DNA of 64,000 nt from Corydoras sp. C115 (taxonomy: Eukaryota; Chordata; Actinopteri; Siluriformes; Callichthyidae): the NCBI GenBank assembly GCA_019802505.1, contig JAFMOC010000271.1, positions 147,501 through 211,500 of the forward strand, read 5' to 3'. The position numbers and the translations under genes are program-made. Every line of letters starts with the position of its first letter. Positions within the stretch are counted from its first letter, which is position 1. Below, piece after piece: positions 22,446-35,500 of the stretch. The notes below the pieces were generated by a model that saw nothing but the letters and a program-made list of their open reading frames with translations, did no database searches and had not been told where the DNA came from.

Positions 22446-22568
22446 TGTATTTGGAGCATTCAATTTAAAACCTTGAATCCATGTTTTTTTGTACTGTGGG
22501 ACGAAAGCGGAGAACCCGGAGGAAACCCACATGGACACGGAGAGAACATGCAAATTCCACCCAGATGG
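22335..22568 (-). mobile_element. Diverged V-SINE with a (CA)n expansion
   Basis: CATGACAGGGCACCAGTCTT, a 60-bp CA/CG run and GGAGAACCCGGAGGAAACCC in V-SINE order. It is clearly older than most copies. Confidence 0.7.
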
Positions 22569-22574
22569 TGATCT

Positions 22575-22768
22575 GGCCGCTCAAGGAGGACGAGTCCTCC
22601 ACTGAGACTCGGTCCTCACAAGGTTTCTTCCTTAAATAACAACATAACAGGGAGTTTTGTCTTGCCACTGTCTCTTCGGCTCGCTCTCTGGGGGTTTAAA
22701 GGCTTTTCATTCTGTAAAGCTGCTCTGTGACGACGTTCTGTTTTAAAAAGAGCAACATAAATGACTTA
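22575..22768 (+). repeat. Common teleost dispersed repeat (Ser/Thr-like 3' unit)
   Basis: AAGGTTTCTTCCTTAAATAA, GGGAGTTTTGTCTTGCCACT and AAAGCTGCTCTGTGACGACG match a motif chain I recall as widespread in fish genomes. Its class is not certain. Confidence 0.5.
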
Positions 22769-23015
22769 TGATTCGAACCTGGATCCTCAGCACTGAGAGG
22801 AGAACATACTAATCACTGGGCAGCCCTGTACATGGCGCCCGGGGAGCAGTTGGGTTTACTGTTTACTGTTTTTGGTGGGATCTCCCCGTAGATCAGAGCA
22901 TGATCAACCGCCTGGACTGACCCGAGACCGTTAACGGATTTAATTAGTGCCGCCGATTTAACCGGAAAGCCGGTTCTCCAGAGACTCACGTCGTTCCCCG
23001 TCTGCTGTGTTTCAG

Positions 23016-23067
23016 AACGTCGGAGCTGCAGAGGGAGGAAGTCAAAGACAAACGGGACAGCAGCCGG
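23016..23067 (+). other. zmym4: Probable zmym4 exon 2 (5' UTR)
   Basis: A 52-nt exon between TGTGTTTCAG and GTACGT. It is open in the frame of the ATG at 23317 but has no ATG. The frame closes at a TGA in the putative first exon, so it is taken as 5' UTR. Confidence 0.45.
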
Positions 23068-23308
23068 GTACGTTTCCATCATCGTCATCGTCATGGTTAC
23101 CGGAATCCCGTCTCCGATGCTCTCTGTCAGAGACGTTCTGAGTTCCCTGCAGCGCAGAGCGAGACGCTGAGCGCGGAACTGTCCGTTACATCCCATCAGA
23201 CAGATGGACTTTGTAGTCCTGTAGTCACAGCCTGTAGTCCGTCTGTCTCTTTGTCCCGCGTCCCTGAGCCCATCTCCTCTGACCTCCCACCTGCCGGTGG
23301 TTCCACAG

Positions 23309-23926
23309 GCGCTGACATGCAAAGTTCCGGAGAGGGTCCGCGGAGACGAGAGCCCCGGGCCAACCCGATGGAGGACGAGCTGGACGGCGCGCCCGTGTTC
23401 GGCGCCGACGAGGACGACAGCGAGAGCGGCTCCACGCGGAAGGGCGCGCGGGGAGACGAGAGCGAGACGACCAACGACAGCGTCTCGCCGACGGGACGCC
23501 ATGCAGGTGAAGCCCCTTTAACCCCCCTTTAACCCGAGACGGGGGCGGGGCCGTCCTTTAATCGAACGTGAACTGATTGTACGTTGTGGTTCGCTGCAGA
23601 TGAAAGGGGGCGGGGCCTGTCTCAGACCGGAGGGAAGTCCTCTGAACACGAAAGCAGTGTAGGTACCTCGGCCGCCGGCGTCTTCACCTTTAATGGTTTC
23701 GTCGACTCGTTCAGAAGAAGTTTAGAATCTGTCGGTTGTCTCGGGACAGGCAGCGTCTCGGGTTCGAGGAGACGGCAGCCGCGAGGAGAGTCTGATGTCT
23801 CCCATAACGGAGATTAAGGATGAACCCGAGGACGAGGGTTACGATAAAGCGCTGAACAGCTCCCAGCCGTCCGACTTCAGTCGAGTTAAAGAGGAGACCG
23901 GAGAGGTGACCTTTGACCTACTGCTC

Positions 23927-23987
<61 letters not shown>

Positions 23988-24200
23988 AGGCTGGTATCAG
24001 GGTGAATGTTGGTGTGGAGATCGGACAGCGCGATGGCCGCCTCGTCTCGCTCTCATCAGATTTTCGTTGATTTTCGGCGTGATTAAAGGTGATGAAAGGT
24101 GATTAAAGGTGATGCCTTTCACACTGTGTGTTCCAGTCGCTGAATGAGCTGAAGATCTGCTCGGTGTTCTCCGTCAGAGGAAGCGACGAGGCCATGTCCG
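23309..24200 (+). CDS. zmym4: zmym4 N-terminal exons (acidic, SUMO-type KDEPE)
   Basis: Four exons (23309-23506, 23600-23662, 23769-23905, 24137-24200) encode an acidic N-terminus with EIKDEPEDEGYDKAL and LKICSVFSV, both conserved with human ZMYM4. IKDEPE and VKEE resemble sumoylation motifs, which this family uses. The second and third exons have no close human match. Confidence 0.78.
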
Positions 24201-27200
24201 GTGAGATCAGACGTGCAGAACCCGGTCCGATTCATTGATGTTCTCACAGACCAGGATCACAGACCATAATATTCACTCTTCCCTCCCCAGCCCTCCCTGC
24301 TGCCCCCCAGCCGCCCCCGTTCCCCACCATTAGCCAGTCCACGCCGGTCCTCAGAGCGCCCCCTATAGTCCTGCAAGCTCAGATGCCCCCTCAGTTCCAG
24401 GCCCAGCTTCAGCTCCAGCCCAAGACCTTGGCCCAGCTTCAGCCGCATCTTCAGGCTCAGCTCCAGAACCAGCTCCAGCTGCAGAACCAGCTCCAGAACC
24501 AGCTGCAGAACCAGCTCCAGCCTCAGCTTCAGATTCAGCCTCAGCTGCAGAACCAAATCCAGTCTCACATTCAGCTCCAAGCGCAGCTCCAGACCCACCA
24601 CCAGCTCCCGGCCCAGTTCCAGATCCAGCACCCGCCGCCGCCGCCGCCTCAACCCCAGCCCCAGATCCAGCCGCCGCCTCAACTCCAACCCCAGCCGCAC
24701 CCTCCGCCCGCCTCGGTGCGCATCTGCTGCTCCGGCTGCTCCAAGGTCCTTCAGAAAGGTCAGACCGCCTTCCAGAAGAAAGGATCCAATCAGCTCTTCT
24801 GCTCCACCATGTGTCTGACGGGATTCACGCTGCCCCCCGCGCCTACGACCAGCCCCCGAAAAACCTGCCACCTCTGTCTCAAGTGAGTTCCTCTGCTCCT
24901 CCGTTCTCCAACCCTCTCGTCTTCTTTCGTTAACGTTTTTTTTTTCTCATATAAAGTTCAGGGCGGCACGGTGGCTTAGTGGTTTGGCATGTTCTCCTCT
25001 CAGCGCTAGGGATTCCCGGTTTGAATCCCCATCTGGGTGGAGTTTCCATGTCCTCCCCGTGTCCGCGTGGGTTTCCTCCGGGTTCTCCGGTTTCCTCCCA
25101 CAGTCCAAAAACATGGATCAAGGTCAACTGAGTTCTCCAAATTGCCCCATATAGAGTGTGTCTGTGTGTGAGTGTGTGTCCAGTGGATCAGATGGATTGT
25201 CGTCCTGGGTTTGTCTGCCCAGCGCCCGAGACATTCTCCCCTGGATGGGCATGGGGAACCCCCCCCCCTCGCGACCCTATTAGAGGATAAAGTGGAAGAT
25301 AATGAATGAATGAATATAAAGTTCATTAAGCAAACTTAAGAAGTCTCGTGTGTTTTAAGGGTTATTGGGAACCTTAAGGACCTGATCACCGTCCCAATCG
25401 ACTCGTCCAACACTTTGAAGGAGTTCTGCAGCCTGTCCTGTCTGAGCATCTTCAAATCCAGAGTGGAGACCCTCCAGGCCGAGATCGTCCGTTGTTCCGT
25501 CTGCCGGAGCACTAACGAGGTAACGAGGATGATGATGATGCTGATGATGATGATGTGTGGCTTCAAAAAGCTTTCTGTCTGATTTTTAAATTTTCTTTTT
25601 TTTAATTAATTAATTAATTTTTTTATTCACTCTGAACATTATGTTCTAGATCAAAGTGTTGATCATCCGAGAACACGATCTGACCAGATCTTAATATTTA
25701 CAACCCCAGATCATCTGCATGTTCCCCTCGTTAAGTGTTACGTGAGCGTCTAAGACTTGGAGACCTTATGAGACGACCTCGCGAGACGTTACGAGACAAT
25801 CCGGCAGGCGATCCTCCTAAATGTAAGCGGCGCGCCTCTCGTTTCAGATCCAGCACGAGGTGAACCATCAGGGCTTCCTGCACCGGCTCTGCAGCGACGA
25901 GTGCTTCTCGCGCTTCCGCTCCTCCAAACGCCTCTCCATGAGCTGCTGCGAGAACTGCGGCAACTGCACCGTCACGGGGAACTACCACCTGGTGCAGCTG
26001 GACGACACGGTGAAGAAGTTCTGCAGCCCCGGCTGCATCTCCACCTTCAAACAGGTGAGCATCAGGCTCATGCCACGGGTCACGTGACTGACTGATTGAT
26101 TAACGAACCACTCACACCATCACGCATATCCGATCAGCTGTATCAGAACGTCACGGGATTCAGCATGTCGGCAGCATCACATGGATTTACCATTTACGCA
26201 TCACAACACACGCTTTAACGAACAGGTGTTTATCAAATATACATTTAAATGACACTGGGCTTCCAGGTTTGAGGTAATTAAACACATTAACATAACTTTT
26301 TTTTATACTTTTATTATTTAATGTGATTATAATGTTGTTTTCTGAGCAAATGTATGTTGACTGTCCATATATTTATACACACACACAGTGCACAAAGTAT
26401 TGGGACACACCTCAAATCATCAAATTCAGGTGTTTCATTCAGTCCCATGATCGCAGGGGTGCAGGCTCGAACACCCCGCCCCGCCTGGTGCTTTGCGCAG
26501 CCGCATGTGCAAACAGTTTGGGGAAGGTCCCTTTCTTTTCAGTGCACAAAGCAAGGTCCATAAAGTCACGGTTGTGAGAGTTTGGCCCACACCCCCATCC
26601 CCATGAAACACCTGAGAGATGAATTGGAACAGAGATGGTGAGCCGGGTCAGCACATGAGATCACGAAATGGGAGATGTTCGGGAGGAACAGAGGGAACTT
26701 AACGTGGGCTGTCCTAAAAGTTTGGGTCGTGTAGGTGTCCCGATACTTGTGTGTGTGCATTGCATCAGTGCATCACGGCATCCCTCACACGTTTTTGGTG
26801 AAATGAAAGGCTGATGTAAATGTTCTCTAAAGAAATAAAGAGCTGAGTGCCAATGTTTTAAGGACGAGAGGAAACCTTTGATCTGTGTTTAAAACGCACA
26901 CGCAGTTCTGTACCGTCGCTCGCCTCCCTGCGTTTTTAAACCCTCCACGTTCCGCCGACGCCGCTCGCCACCCCTCATACCACGGACTGTTCGCCAAGTC
27001 AAGACTCTCCTCGCGAGCGTCGCGAAAAACAAGACGGGAGCCGGCTGCGGGCGAGCGAGCCCGCCGTCCAAAACGAACCGGAGCGAAGCCTTTAAACGGC
27101 TTCACAAGGTAAGAACACGTTCATTCATTAATCCATCATCTGCGTTAGAGCGCCTCGTTAATCTCTCACACAACTGTCCTCACAAATCTGAAACGCATAC

Positions 27201-30200
27201 ACCTGTCCAAAACGACTGAACCTGAGCTCCGTGTGTCCGACACCTCCGTCCCCTTAAAGTAATTAACCTGAACGTTAATGACGCCTCGGAAGCCCAGTAT
27301 GTCACTCGCACTGCGCTCTTAATTACTCCGTCTGTTTTACTTTAAGTTCTTTACACAAAATCAATCAGACGTCAGAAAGTTCATTAAGAGTTAGAACTCA
27401 TTAAATATCATAAACATAGTTATTGTGTTGGACAGCAGCATGGACTCATGAGTGGGCGCGGCCTGTTTAATTACGATGTTATTAATAATGATGTTAATTA
27501 AGTCTTAATACACAGAGGGAGTGGAATTTGGGAGTTGATGTGTTGTCTTGTCTTTCAGCGCATGGACGCGCCGAATCCTCCTGACGCCATAAAGCAAAGT
27601 CCGAAGGTGTGTAATCTGATTTTAATCTGATTTTAATCCGACTTTAATCCGACTTTAATCCGACTTTAATATGACTTTAATCTGATTTTAATTCGACTTT
27701 AATTCGACTTTAATCCGACTTTAATTTGATTTTAATTAGATTTCAATCTGATTTTAATCCGACTTTAATCTGATTTTAATTCGACTTTAATTCGACTTTA
27801 ATCTGATTTTAATCAGATTTTAATTAGATTTCATTCTGATTTTAATCCGACTTCAATCTGATTTTAATTTGATTTTAATTAGACTTTAATTAGATTTCAA
27901 TCTGATTTTAATCCGACTTTAATCAGATTTTAATTAGATTTTTATCTGATTTTAATTTGATTTTAATCCGACTTTAATCTGATTTTAATTAGATTTTTAT
28001 CTGATTTTAATTTGATTTTAATCTGACTTTAATCTGATTTTAATTTGACTTTAATTCGACTTTAATCTGATTTTAATTTGACTTTAATTCGACTTTAATC
28101 TGATTTTAATTCGACTTTAATTCGACTTTAATTTGATTTTAATCTGACTTTAATCTGATTTTAATTTGACTTTAATTCGACTTTAATCTGATTTTAATTC
28201 GACTTTAATTCGACTTTAATTTGATTTTAATCTGACTTTAATCTGATTTTAATTAGCTTTTTATCTGATTTTAATTTGACTTTAATTCGACTTTAATCTG
28301 ATTTTAATTCGACTTTAATTTGATTTTAATCTGATTTTAATCCGACTTTAATCGTTCCGTTTGGTTCTGGTTACAGAAAGAAGAGGAAACGGACGACTCC
28401 GAGGCGGACGAACGGGACGTGATGTCGTCGTTGCACGTGGAGTACGTATCGGATGAGAACGATTCGGACGGTTCTTGCTCGGGTTTGGACCCGGGCCGGG
28501 CCGGTACCAGTGCGCCCGGCGAGTCGGGGGCGAAGCCGAAGATCACGGTGAAGTGCAGCACGAAGACGGCGGACGGCAAGCGCGTGTGGAACAAGAAGCA
28601 TTTCTGTCTCTACTGCAAGACGTCCAACAGCAAGATGGCTCGCCATTTAGAGCGCAAGCACAGCAGGGAGCTGGAGGTGGCGCGGGCGCTCAGCTTCCCC
28701 AAGGGCTCCAAGCGCCGGGTCGCGCTGCTCGAGGAGATCCGCAACAAGGGCAACTACGAACACAACGTGGAAGTCCTGCAGCGGGGCGAGGGGCAGCTGA
28801 TCACCTGGCGTCAGCCGGATTCCAAGTCCAACCCCAAGGACTACCTGCCCTGCCCCCACTGCTGGGGCTTCTTCGTCAAAACGGAGCTGTGGAAGCACGA
28901 GGCCTCGTGCCGGGTGAAGAAGGAGAAGAACACCAAGAAGAAGGACAGGATCAAGATCTGCGCCTCGCACCTCGTCCCGGTGTCGGACTCGGCGTCCCGG
29001 GCCCGCAGGGAGCTCCTGGAGAACATGCGGCAAGACGCGGTGGGCCTGTGCGTCAGGAACGACCCGCTGATCTGCAGATTCGGAGACGTCCTGTTCGAGA
29101 GGATCGGCCGCGACAAATGCCAGCACGTCGGCCAGAAGATGCGCGAGCTCGGCAGGTTTCTGATCGCCGCCCGCGAGATCGACGGCACCGTGCGCGGCCT
29201 GCGGGACGTCCTGGTGCCGGGCAGGTTCGAGACGGCGGTGCAGGCCACGCGGAGCACCGGCGGCTCGGCGTCCGAGGCCAACGAGCGCAGGACGCCGTCT
29301 CTGGCCGGGAAGATCGGATACTCGCTGAAGAAAGCGGCGCAGATCGTGGTCGCCGAAGGTCTGATGAACGAGCAGGGGGACGGAGGGGGGGGCGCCAAGG
29401 TGTTCATCGAGATGATGGAGGCGCAGTGGAGCACCTTCGTGTTGGACCCGGTGCCTCAAACGCCGAAAACGGGGGAGTGGGGCCAGGATGTGACGGCTCC
29501 GCTGACGGACGAGTCGGATTCTCTGACTGAGGACAGTTCTCTGTGTGAGGAACCCTCAGGTACGACGCGTCCTCATCTGTCTCACTTTAATTTAACTCCT
29601 ATCCCATCGGTTTAACAGAGACGGCGTTTCTAATTATATTTCAGACGGCGAGTTCTCGAGTGAGGGGCAGGACGTTGTCTCACAGGCTCCGTTCCAAATG
29701 GACTGTGATGCGGACTTTGATACCAGTTCTAGTGAATTGGATCAACTAAAGAACTCGGGTACGTTGTTCTCCACCCAATCCATAGAACACAGAGGAACAC
29801 ATTCATTCATCATCTTCTGCTTTATCCTCTATTAGGGTCGTTGGGGGGGGGGTTCCCCATGCCCATCCAGGGGAGAACGTTTCGGGCGCTGGGCAGATAC
29901 ACCCAGGACAGGGGGGCAATCTATCACTGAACACACACTCGCTCATATACACGCACACTCTATATGGGGCAATTTGGAGAACTCGATTGACTTGATCCAT
30001 GTTTTTGGACTGTGGGAGGAAACCGGAGAACCCGGAGGAAACCCACGCGGACACGGGGAGAACATGGAAACTCTACCCAGATGGGGATTCGAACCGGGAA
30101 TCCCTAGTGCTGAGAGGAGAACATGCTAAACCACTAAGGCACTGTGCCGCCCCAGAGGAACACATTTCATTTAAAAAAACAAATTAATTAAATCGAAATG

Positions 30201-31568
30201 CGGAGAGGGCGGCACGGTGGCTTAGTGATTGGCATGTTCTCCTCTCAGCACTAGGGATTCCCGGTTCGAATCCCCATCTGGGTGGAGTTTCCATGTCCTC
30301 CCCGTGTCCGCGTGGGTTTCCTCCGGGTTCTCCGCTTTCCTCCCACAGTCCAAAAACATGGATCAAGGTCATTTGAATTCTCCAAATTGCCCCATATAGT
30401 GTGTGTGTGTGAGTGAGTGTGTGCCCAGTGATAGATTGCCCCCCCCTGTCCTGGGTGTATGTGCCCAGCGCCCGAAACGTTCTCCCCTGGATGGGCATGG
30501 AGAACCCCCCGCCCCCCCCACCACTCTAATATAGGATAAAGCAGAAGATAATGGATGGATGGAAAATGCGGAGAACACACTTCATTTTTAATGAGATCAG
30601 ATCAGCCGCAGATGGGCGTGGCATCATTCATTTTTAAACTCTGCCTCCCAGGAATCGAACCTGGGACACCCCCCCCCCCCCCACTGCACCACAGTGCCCT
30701 CTGTTGTTAGCCTGACGTCACCTGTAGGGGTGAATTAAACATCCTGATCACTGTGGGTGGAGTATTGATCTCCGGAGCGCCACCTAACCTTTAACCTAAT
30801 TAAATACAACGCCAACGAGGATCCCCGTGATGTCATTTCCTTCTTTTGTGTCGGCGGCAGGTCCTCAGAGCGGCGCTCGGCCCAGGCGGCCGTGGAGCGG
30901 CCACGAGAAGGACGCGGTCTGGCGTCACATGTCCGTTTACCTCGAATCGAAGACGGTGCCCAAAAAAGAAGCCTGCGTTCTGTGCATCCAATCAGAACCA
31001 GAACTGAAGGAGAGAACGTGGAAGGACATCAAGTCTTTTGTCCACAACACTCTGCAGATGGAGCACAAACGCACGCTGCTGCCCCCTACAGGGACGGACT
31101 CTTAAAATCAAAGCGGGCTCGGAGGCCGGCATCCGTTCGTTAAATCCTTGTTTACTAACGACTTTAACGTCACCAGCTTCCACCGCCTCGCACACGAGGC
31201 CTGCTTATGTTCACAAATGTTTAACAGAAACTGGGATTAAAAGTCTCATTTATTTTCTTTTTATGTTGTTTGTGTTTTATTTGTTAAAAATATTGAAAAA
31301 GTTAAAGAGTCTCACGTTTATTGATGTGTTTCAGGGCATTTTATGATTTTATAATCACGATTCTAGATTCTAGATTGTGCACCTGGGATTCCAGGTGAGC
31401 TGGAACGGTGTCGGCCTTCCCCAAACTGTTTGCAACACCGTGAGAAGCATATAGTTTCTGATGGTGCTGCCAATTAATAACTGAAGGTTTTGCTGACATC
31501 TAGTGGCGCATTTTGGAATTGCTACTCAAATGCCTGTGAGGTTTGGTTTGTTATAATGTCATGTTTTT

Positions 31569-31646
<78 letters not shown>

Positions 31647-32525
31647 CAGAGGAGCTCTAAGCGGGTGCACTGCCCCAGTTGTCAGGATTTTAAAGCTCTG
31701 GATCAGATGATGGAAGGAACCAATTCTCAGGGGGTGATCGAGTTCTTCTGCTCCGCCCGCTGTGTGGCTCACAGTCAGGCCTCTTGTACCCTCTCAGGTG
31801 GCCACCAGACCTTCAGCTCTTCTTCTGCGCCCGTGTGCCGAGTCAGCCGTACTCAGGGTTCTCCATGCTGTGTTCTCAGGTGCTTCGTTCCCCTGCACGA
31901 ACTGTCAGAAGCTGGCCGTTCCTCAGTATCACCTGGCCATGCCTGATGGTTCCATCCGCAACTTCTGCACCTACGACTGCGTGGGCCGGTTCCAGGTAAC
32001 CGTCGCGGGGTTGACGAGGCAGCGCTGTTCGGGATGGGTGCACTTTTATTTACTTATTGATTTATTAATTTATTTTAAGCATGCTGCTGGAATCTTTGCA
32101 GGAGCGAGTGCACCGGTCCAGCCAGCTCAACGGGGGCACCCCGCTTCATCAGCCACCGCCGTATAATCCCGCCCCGCCCTCTGTCTCCATCGTCGGTCAT
32201 CACCCGAACCAAGCTCCGCCCGCCGAGCCGCGGCCCGCCGCCGTTCAGGACTCGCCGAAGCTGAGCTGTAAACAGTGTCTGAAAACGTTCAGCTCCAAAC
32301 CCGAGCTGCTGCAGTTTAAGGTACGGAGTGACCTCATGAGGTGTGTGTGTGTGTGTGTGTGTGTGTGCATGTCCTGGTGGGGACCACAGCAAATCCATAG
32401 GGACCTCGTGTGTGGTAGGGACCCGCTCCTCGGGCCCCACGGGCACAAGCAATAAAACTGATGTGTCGGACAACATTTCCATAAATTTTGCCAAAAGTCT
32501 TTAAAAAGTCGAAAATCCGAACTAA

Positions 32526-32558
<33 letters not shown>

Positions 32559-35500
32559 AAATTATAAGTATTTATTATTTTAATGGCTTTAAATCACATC
32601 TCTTCTACAATTTTAATTTCCAATCTTAATGGAACATACCGCTGCACAGACGTTCCATTATGATTTTATTCACGTGATTGTAGAACAATTATATTAATTG
32701 GATGGGGGGGGTATTTGGCAGTGTAGTGCTGTACATGTAGTTGTAGAACTGTTAAATTAATTAAACTTACTTCATTTAACCCGTTCACACACTAACGAAG
32801 CCTGAGGGCAGAACTGAAAAACAATGGCTTTACCCTCATCACCCCCCCCCAACATCATCCATAGGTCTCCATAGCAACCTCTATTATTTATTCCATTTGC
32901 ATATTAAAATGTTGATTTAATTGAAGCGGTTAAACTTTCTACTATAGAAATGATGGGTTGAGAGATCTCACTTTAATCGCTTTTGTTCGTAATTATTTGG
33001 AGAAAGCGGCTGTTTGATGGGGGGGGGGGGGTAGCCTGAATTTTCCACGGCTTCCACACGACTGACTCTCTCATCGTTGGAGCATGGATCGCACCAGGTA
33101 AAGTCATCTCCTAATCCTGCACTTTAATTAAAACTTTTTTTTTTTGTTTTATACGTATACCACGGTTATAAACACTCTCGCTCGCACGTTCCTCAAAGGT
33201 TTCTCAGAGGACGAACCTGCTGACGGCAGCCGGTCGGAGTCCGAGGGTCAATATGGGAAGCCGAGGAAACCAAGAAAGTCAAATAATATTAATACAATAC
33301 TCACTGTATACAAGAGAAAAAGCCCTATGGATAAATATATGCCCCGATATTTATTATTAATTCATTATCTTGAACGCGAGCGTGATTGAAAAGCCGCTTT
33401 GTCCTATATTAGGGTCTGCGTCATGGGAGACCCTAATATAGGACATCCAGGGGAGGAACGAGCGCGCGTTCAAAGTCCCGTTTTGGGCGCTGGGCATGGA
33501 TACACCCGAGGAGGGACACGTGGAACGCCAATCTATCGCTGGGCAGGACGCTAAATGGGACCGACCGGAGCTGCTGGCCTCCACTCACTCACTCATCCAC
33601 GGAGACACACTCGATTATATGGGCGCACGAATATTGGAGAACTCAATTGACTTGATCACACCGTGGCGGGCATGCTCGTGGCTGTTAGTGGTTTCAAAGC
33701 CGGGAGCATAGTGTTCTCCTCTCCCAAGCACTAGCCTTCCGGGAACATGTTCCCGGTTCGAATCCCCGTCTGGGTGGAGTTTCCATTAGGGTTCTCCCGG
33801 TCGTCCGCGTAGAAGGGATCGTTCCTCGTCTTGAGCAGGGACGTTTCCTGAATTTAAGGGCAGCAAGGCTTGAAGACATAACGTCGAACCTTCGTACACC
33901 GCTTTCCTCCCACAGTCCAAAAACATGGATCAAGTCAATTGAGTTCTCCAAATTTTGCCCCATATTTAGAATGTGTGTGAGTGAGTGTGATTGCCCAGCG
34001 ATAGATTGGCATCCTGTCCTATGTGTATCTGCCCAGAAAATTATTAATAAACCATACTCCCGAAACGTTGTACCCTTGGATGGGCATGGGGAGGACCCCA
34101 ATCTATCGCTGGGCCCGTGACCCTAATAGAGGATAAAGAGGAAGATGATGAATGAATGAATACTGTATATACATGGATCAAGTCAGTTCTATATATATAT
34201 GATATATATATACGTTGTATATATATATATATATATATATATTTTTATTTATTTTTTTTTTTTGATATAATAGCCAATATTTCAATAGCAAAGGTTAAAC
34301 TTAATGTACGACATGTTAACGATCTTTAGGTCCCTCAAAGCCAAAAAGGAGAAAATGGATCTCCAGAGAAATCAAGGCAGTGGAAGACAAGCTCCTGGGT
34401 TGGATTTCCTCTGGCAAGGTTCCGGGGAAAAAGGCGTGTGTGGAGTGTATACAGTCGGCCCCTCTCGCACTCCGGCGTAGAGACTGGACGGCGGTTAAGT
34501 TTTATGTGAAGAATCGCATCGCCGCCGATCGAAGAGGGAGTGCAAACCGAGTGTGAGGGTCTCTAAAGGGTTTCTCACTGAACTCGCGTTGTTCACGTGT
34601 ATCTAAATTGTAAAAGTCTGACCTTAAAGGAAATGGACGTAATAAAAAGTGTATATTTGCAGCAATTATGTGTGATTCATTTTTTTTGTTTATTTATTAT
34701 TATTTTTTTTTAATGTACATGACATAACACTGATGTTTTACAAATCGCTGTAATGAGTAGGGGTGTCTTCAACTAAGGATTTTCATAGTCGAATCTGATT
34801 CGTCACATTTTCCCTATAGTCGACCGATAGTCGAATCAGTTAAAAGTTCACCACAAGATGGCGCTATAAGCGTGGTTTTTAAAAAATATATTTTTTTAAA
34901 TTTTACTTGTTTTTCTAGAGCACCGTAAATGGGATCCCCGTTCTGGACTTTTTAAAATATTAAATATTTAAAAAATATTAACAGAAATTTTGGATGATTT
35001 TATTTGACAAAAGGCTATATATTTTTTTTTAAATGATGTGTGCGCTTTAACAATAGGCTACACATTAATAAAGCTCCCCCCAAACGGGGATCCCATTTAC
35101 AGTGCTCTAGAAAAACAAGTAAAATATAAAAAAAAAAAATCTTTTTTAAAAACCACCCTTATAGCGCCATCTTGTGGTGAAATTTTAACTGATTCGACTA
35201 TCAGTCGACGATAGGGAAAATGTGACGAATCAGATTCGACTATGAAAATCCTTAGTTGAAGACACCCCTAGTAATTATCATATGCAAATTATTTGATGGG
35301 TCCCCACTTGAATGTAAAATGTCAGATTTTGCTTACGTGCTTGTGTGATGTTACGAATTTTTATGTGATGGCCGTTATTCTCTGATCTCACTGAACTCAG
35401 ATCAGCTGGCGACTGTGGTCCCCACCGGGTTGTGTCTGGTCTTGTGTCCTCACTATGTAGCCGAGACGTGTGTGTGTGTGTGTGTTTAATCATGTGGTTG

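Larger units (their letters stand above)
33084..34556 (+). pseudogene. Partial second copy of the nested gene's C-terminal module
   Basis: The exon-like segment 34330-34556 starts at acceptor TCTTTAG in phase 1, as the last exon of the nested gene does. It reads KPKRRKWISREIKAVEDKLL, VPGKKACVECI and DWTAVKFYVKNR to a TGA. An upstream piece (33199-33245, FSEDEPADGSRSESEG) could splice to it in phase through a weak GTCAAT donor. A short exon MDRT at 33084-33097 has a good donor but the wrong phase. A scrambled SINE lies between them. Either a degraded gene copy or an incompletely resolved one. Confidence 0.5.

Noticed and set aside
24257..24871. 204-aa antisense Leu-rich frame
   Set aside because: Complement of the Gln-rich zmym4 exon.
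28475..29530. 351-aa alternative frame and 270-aa antisense frame
   Set aside because: Shadows of the GC-rich nested-gene exon, whose own frame has zinc-finger motifs and in-phase splicing.
33144..33389. 81-aa frame across the guest-gene copy
   Set aside because: It runs from an intron through the exon-like piece into a scrambled SINE. Only 33199-33245 looks coding.
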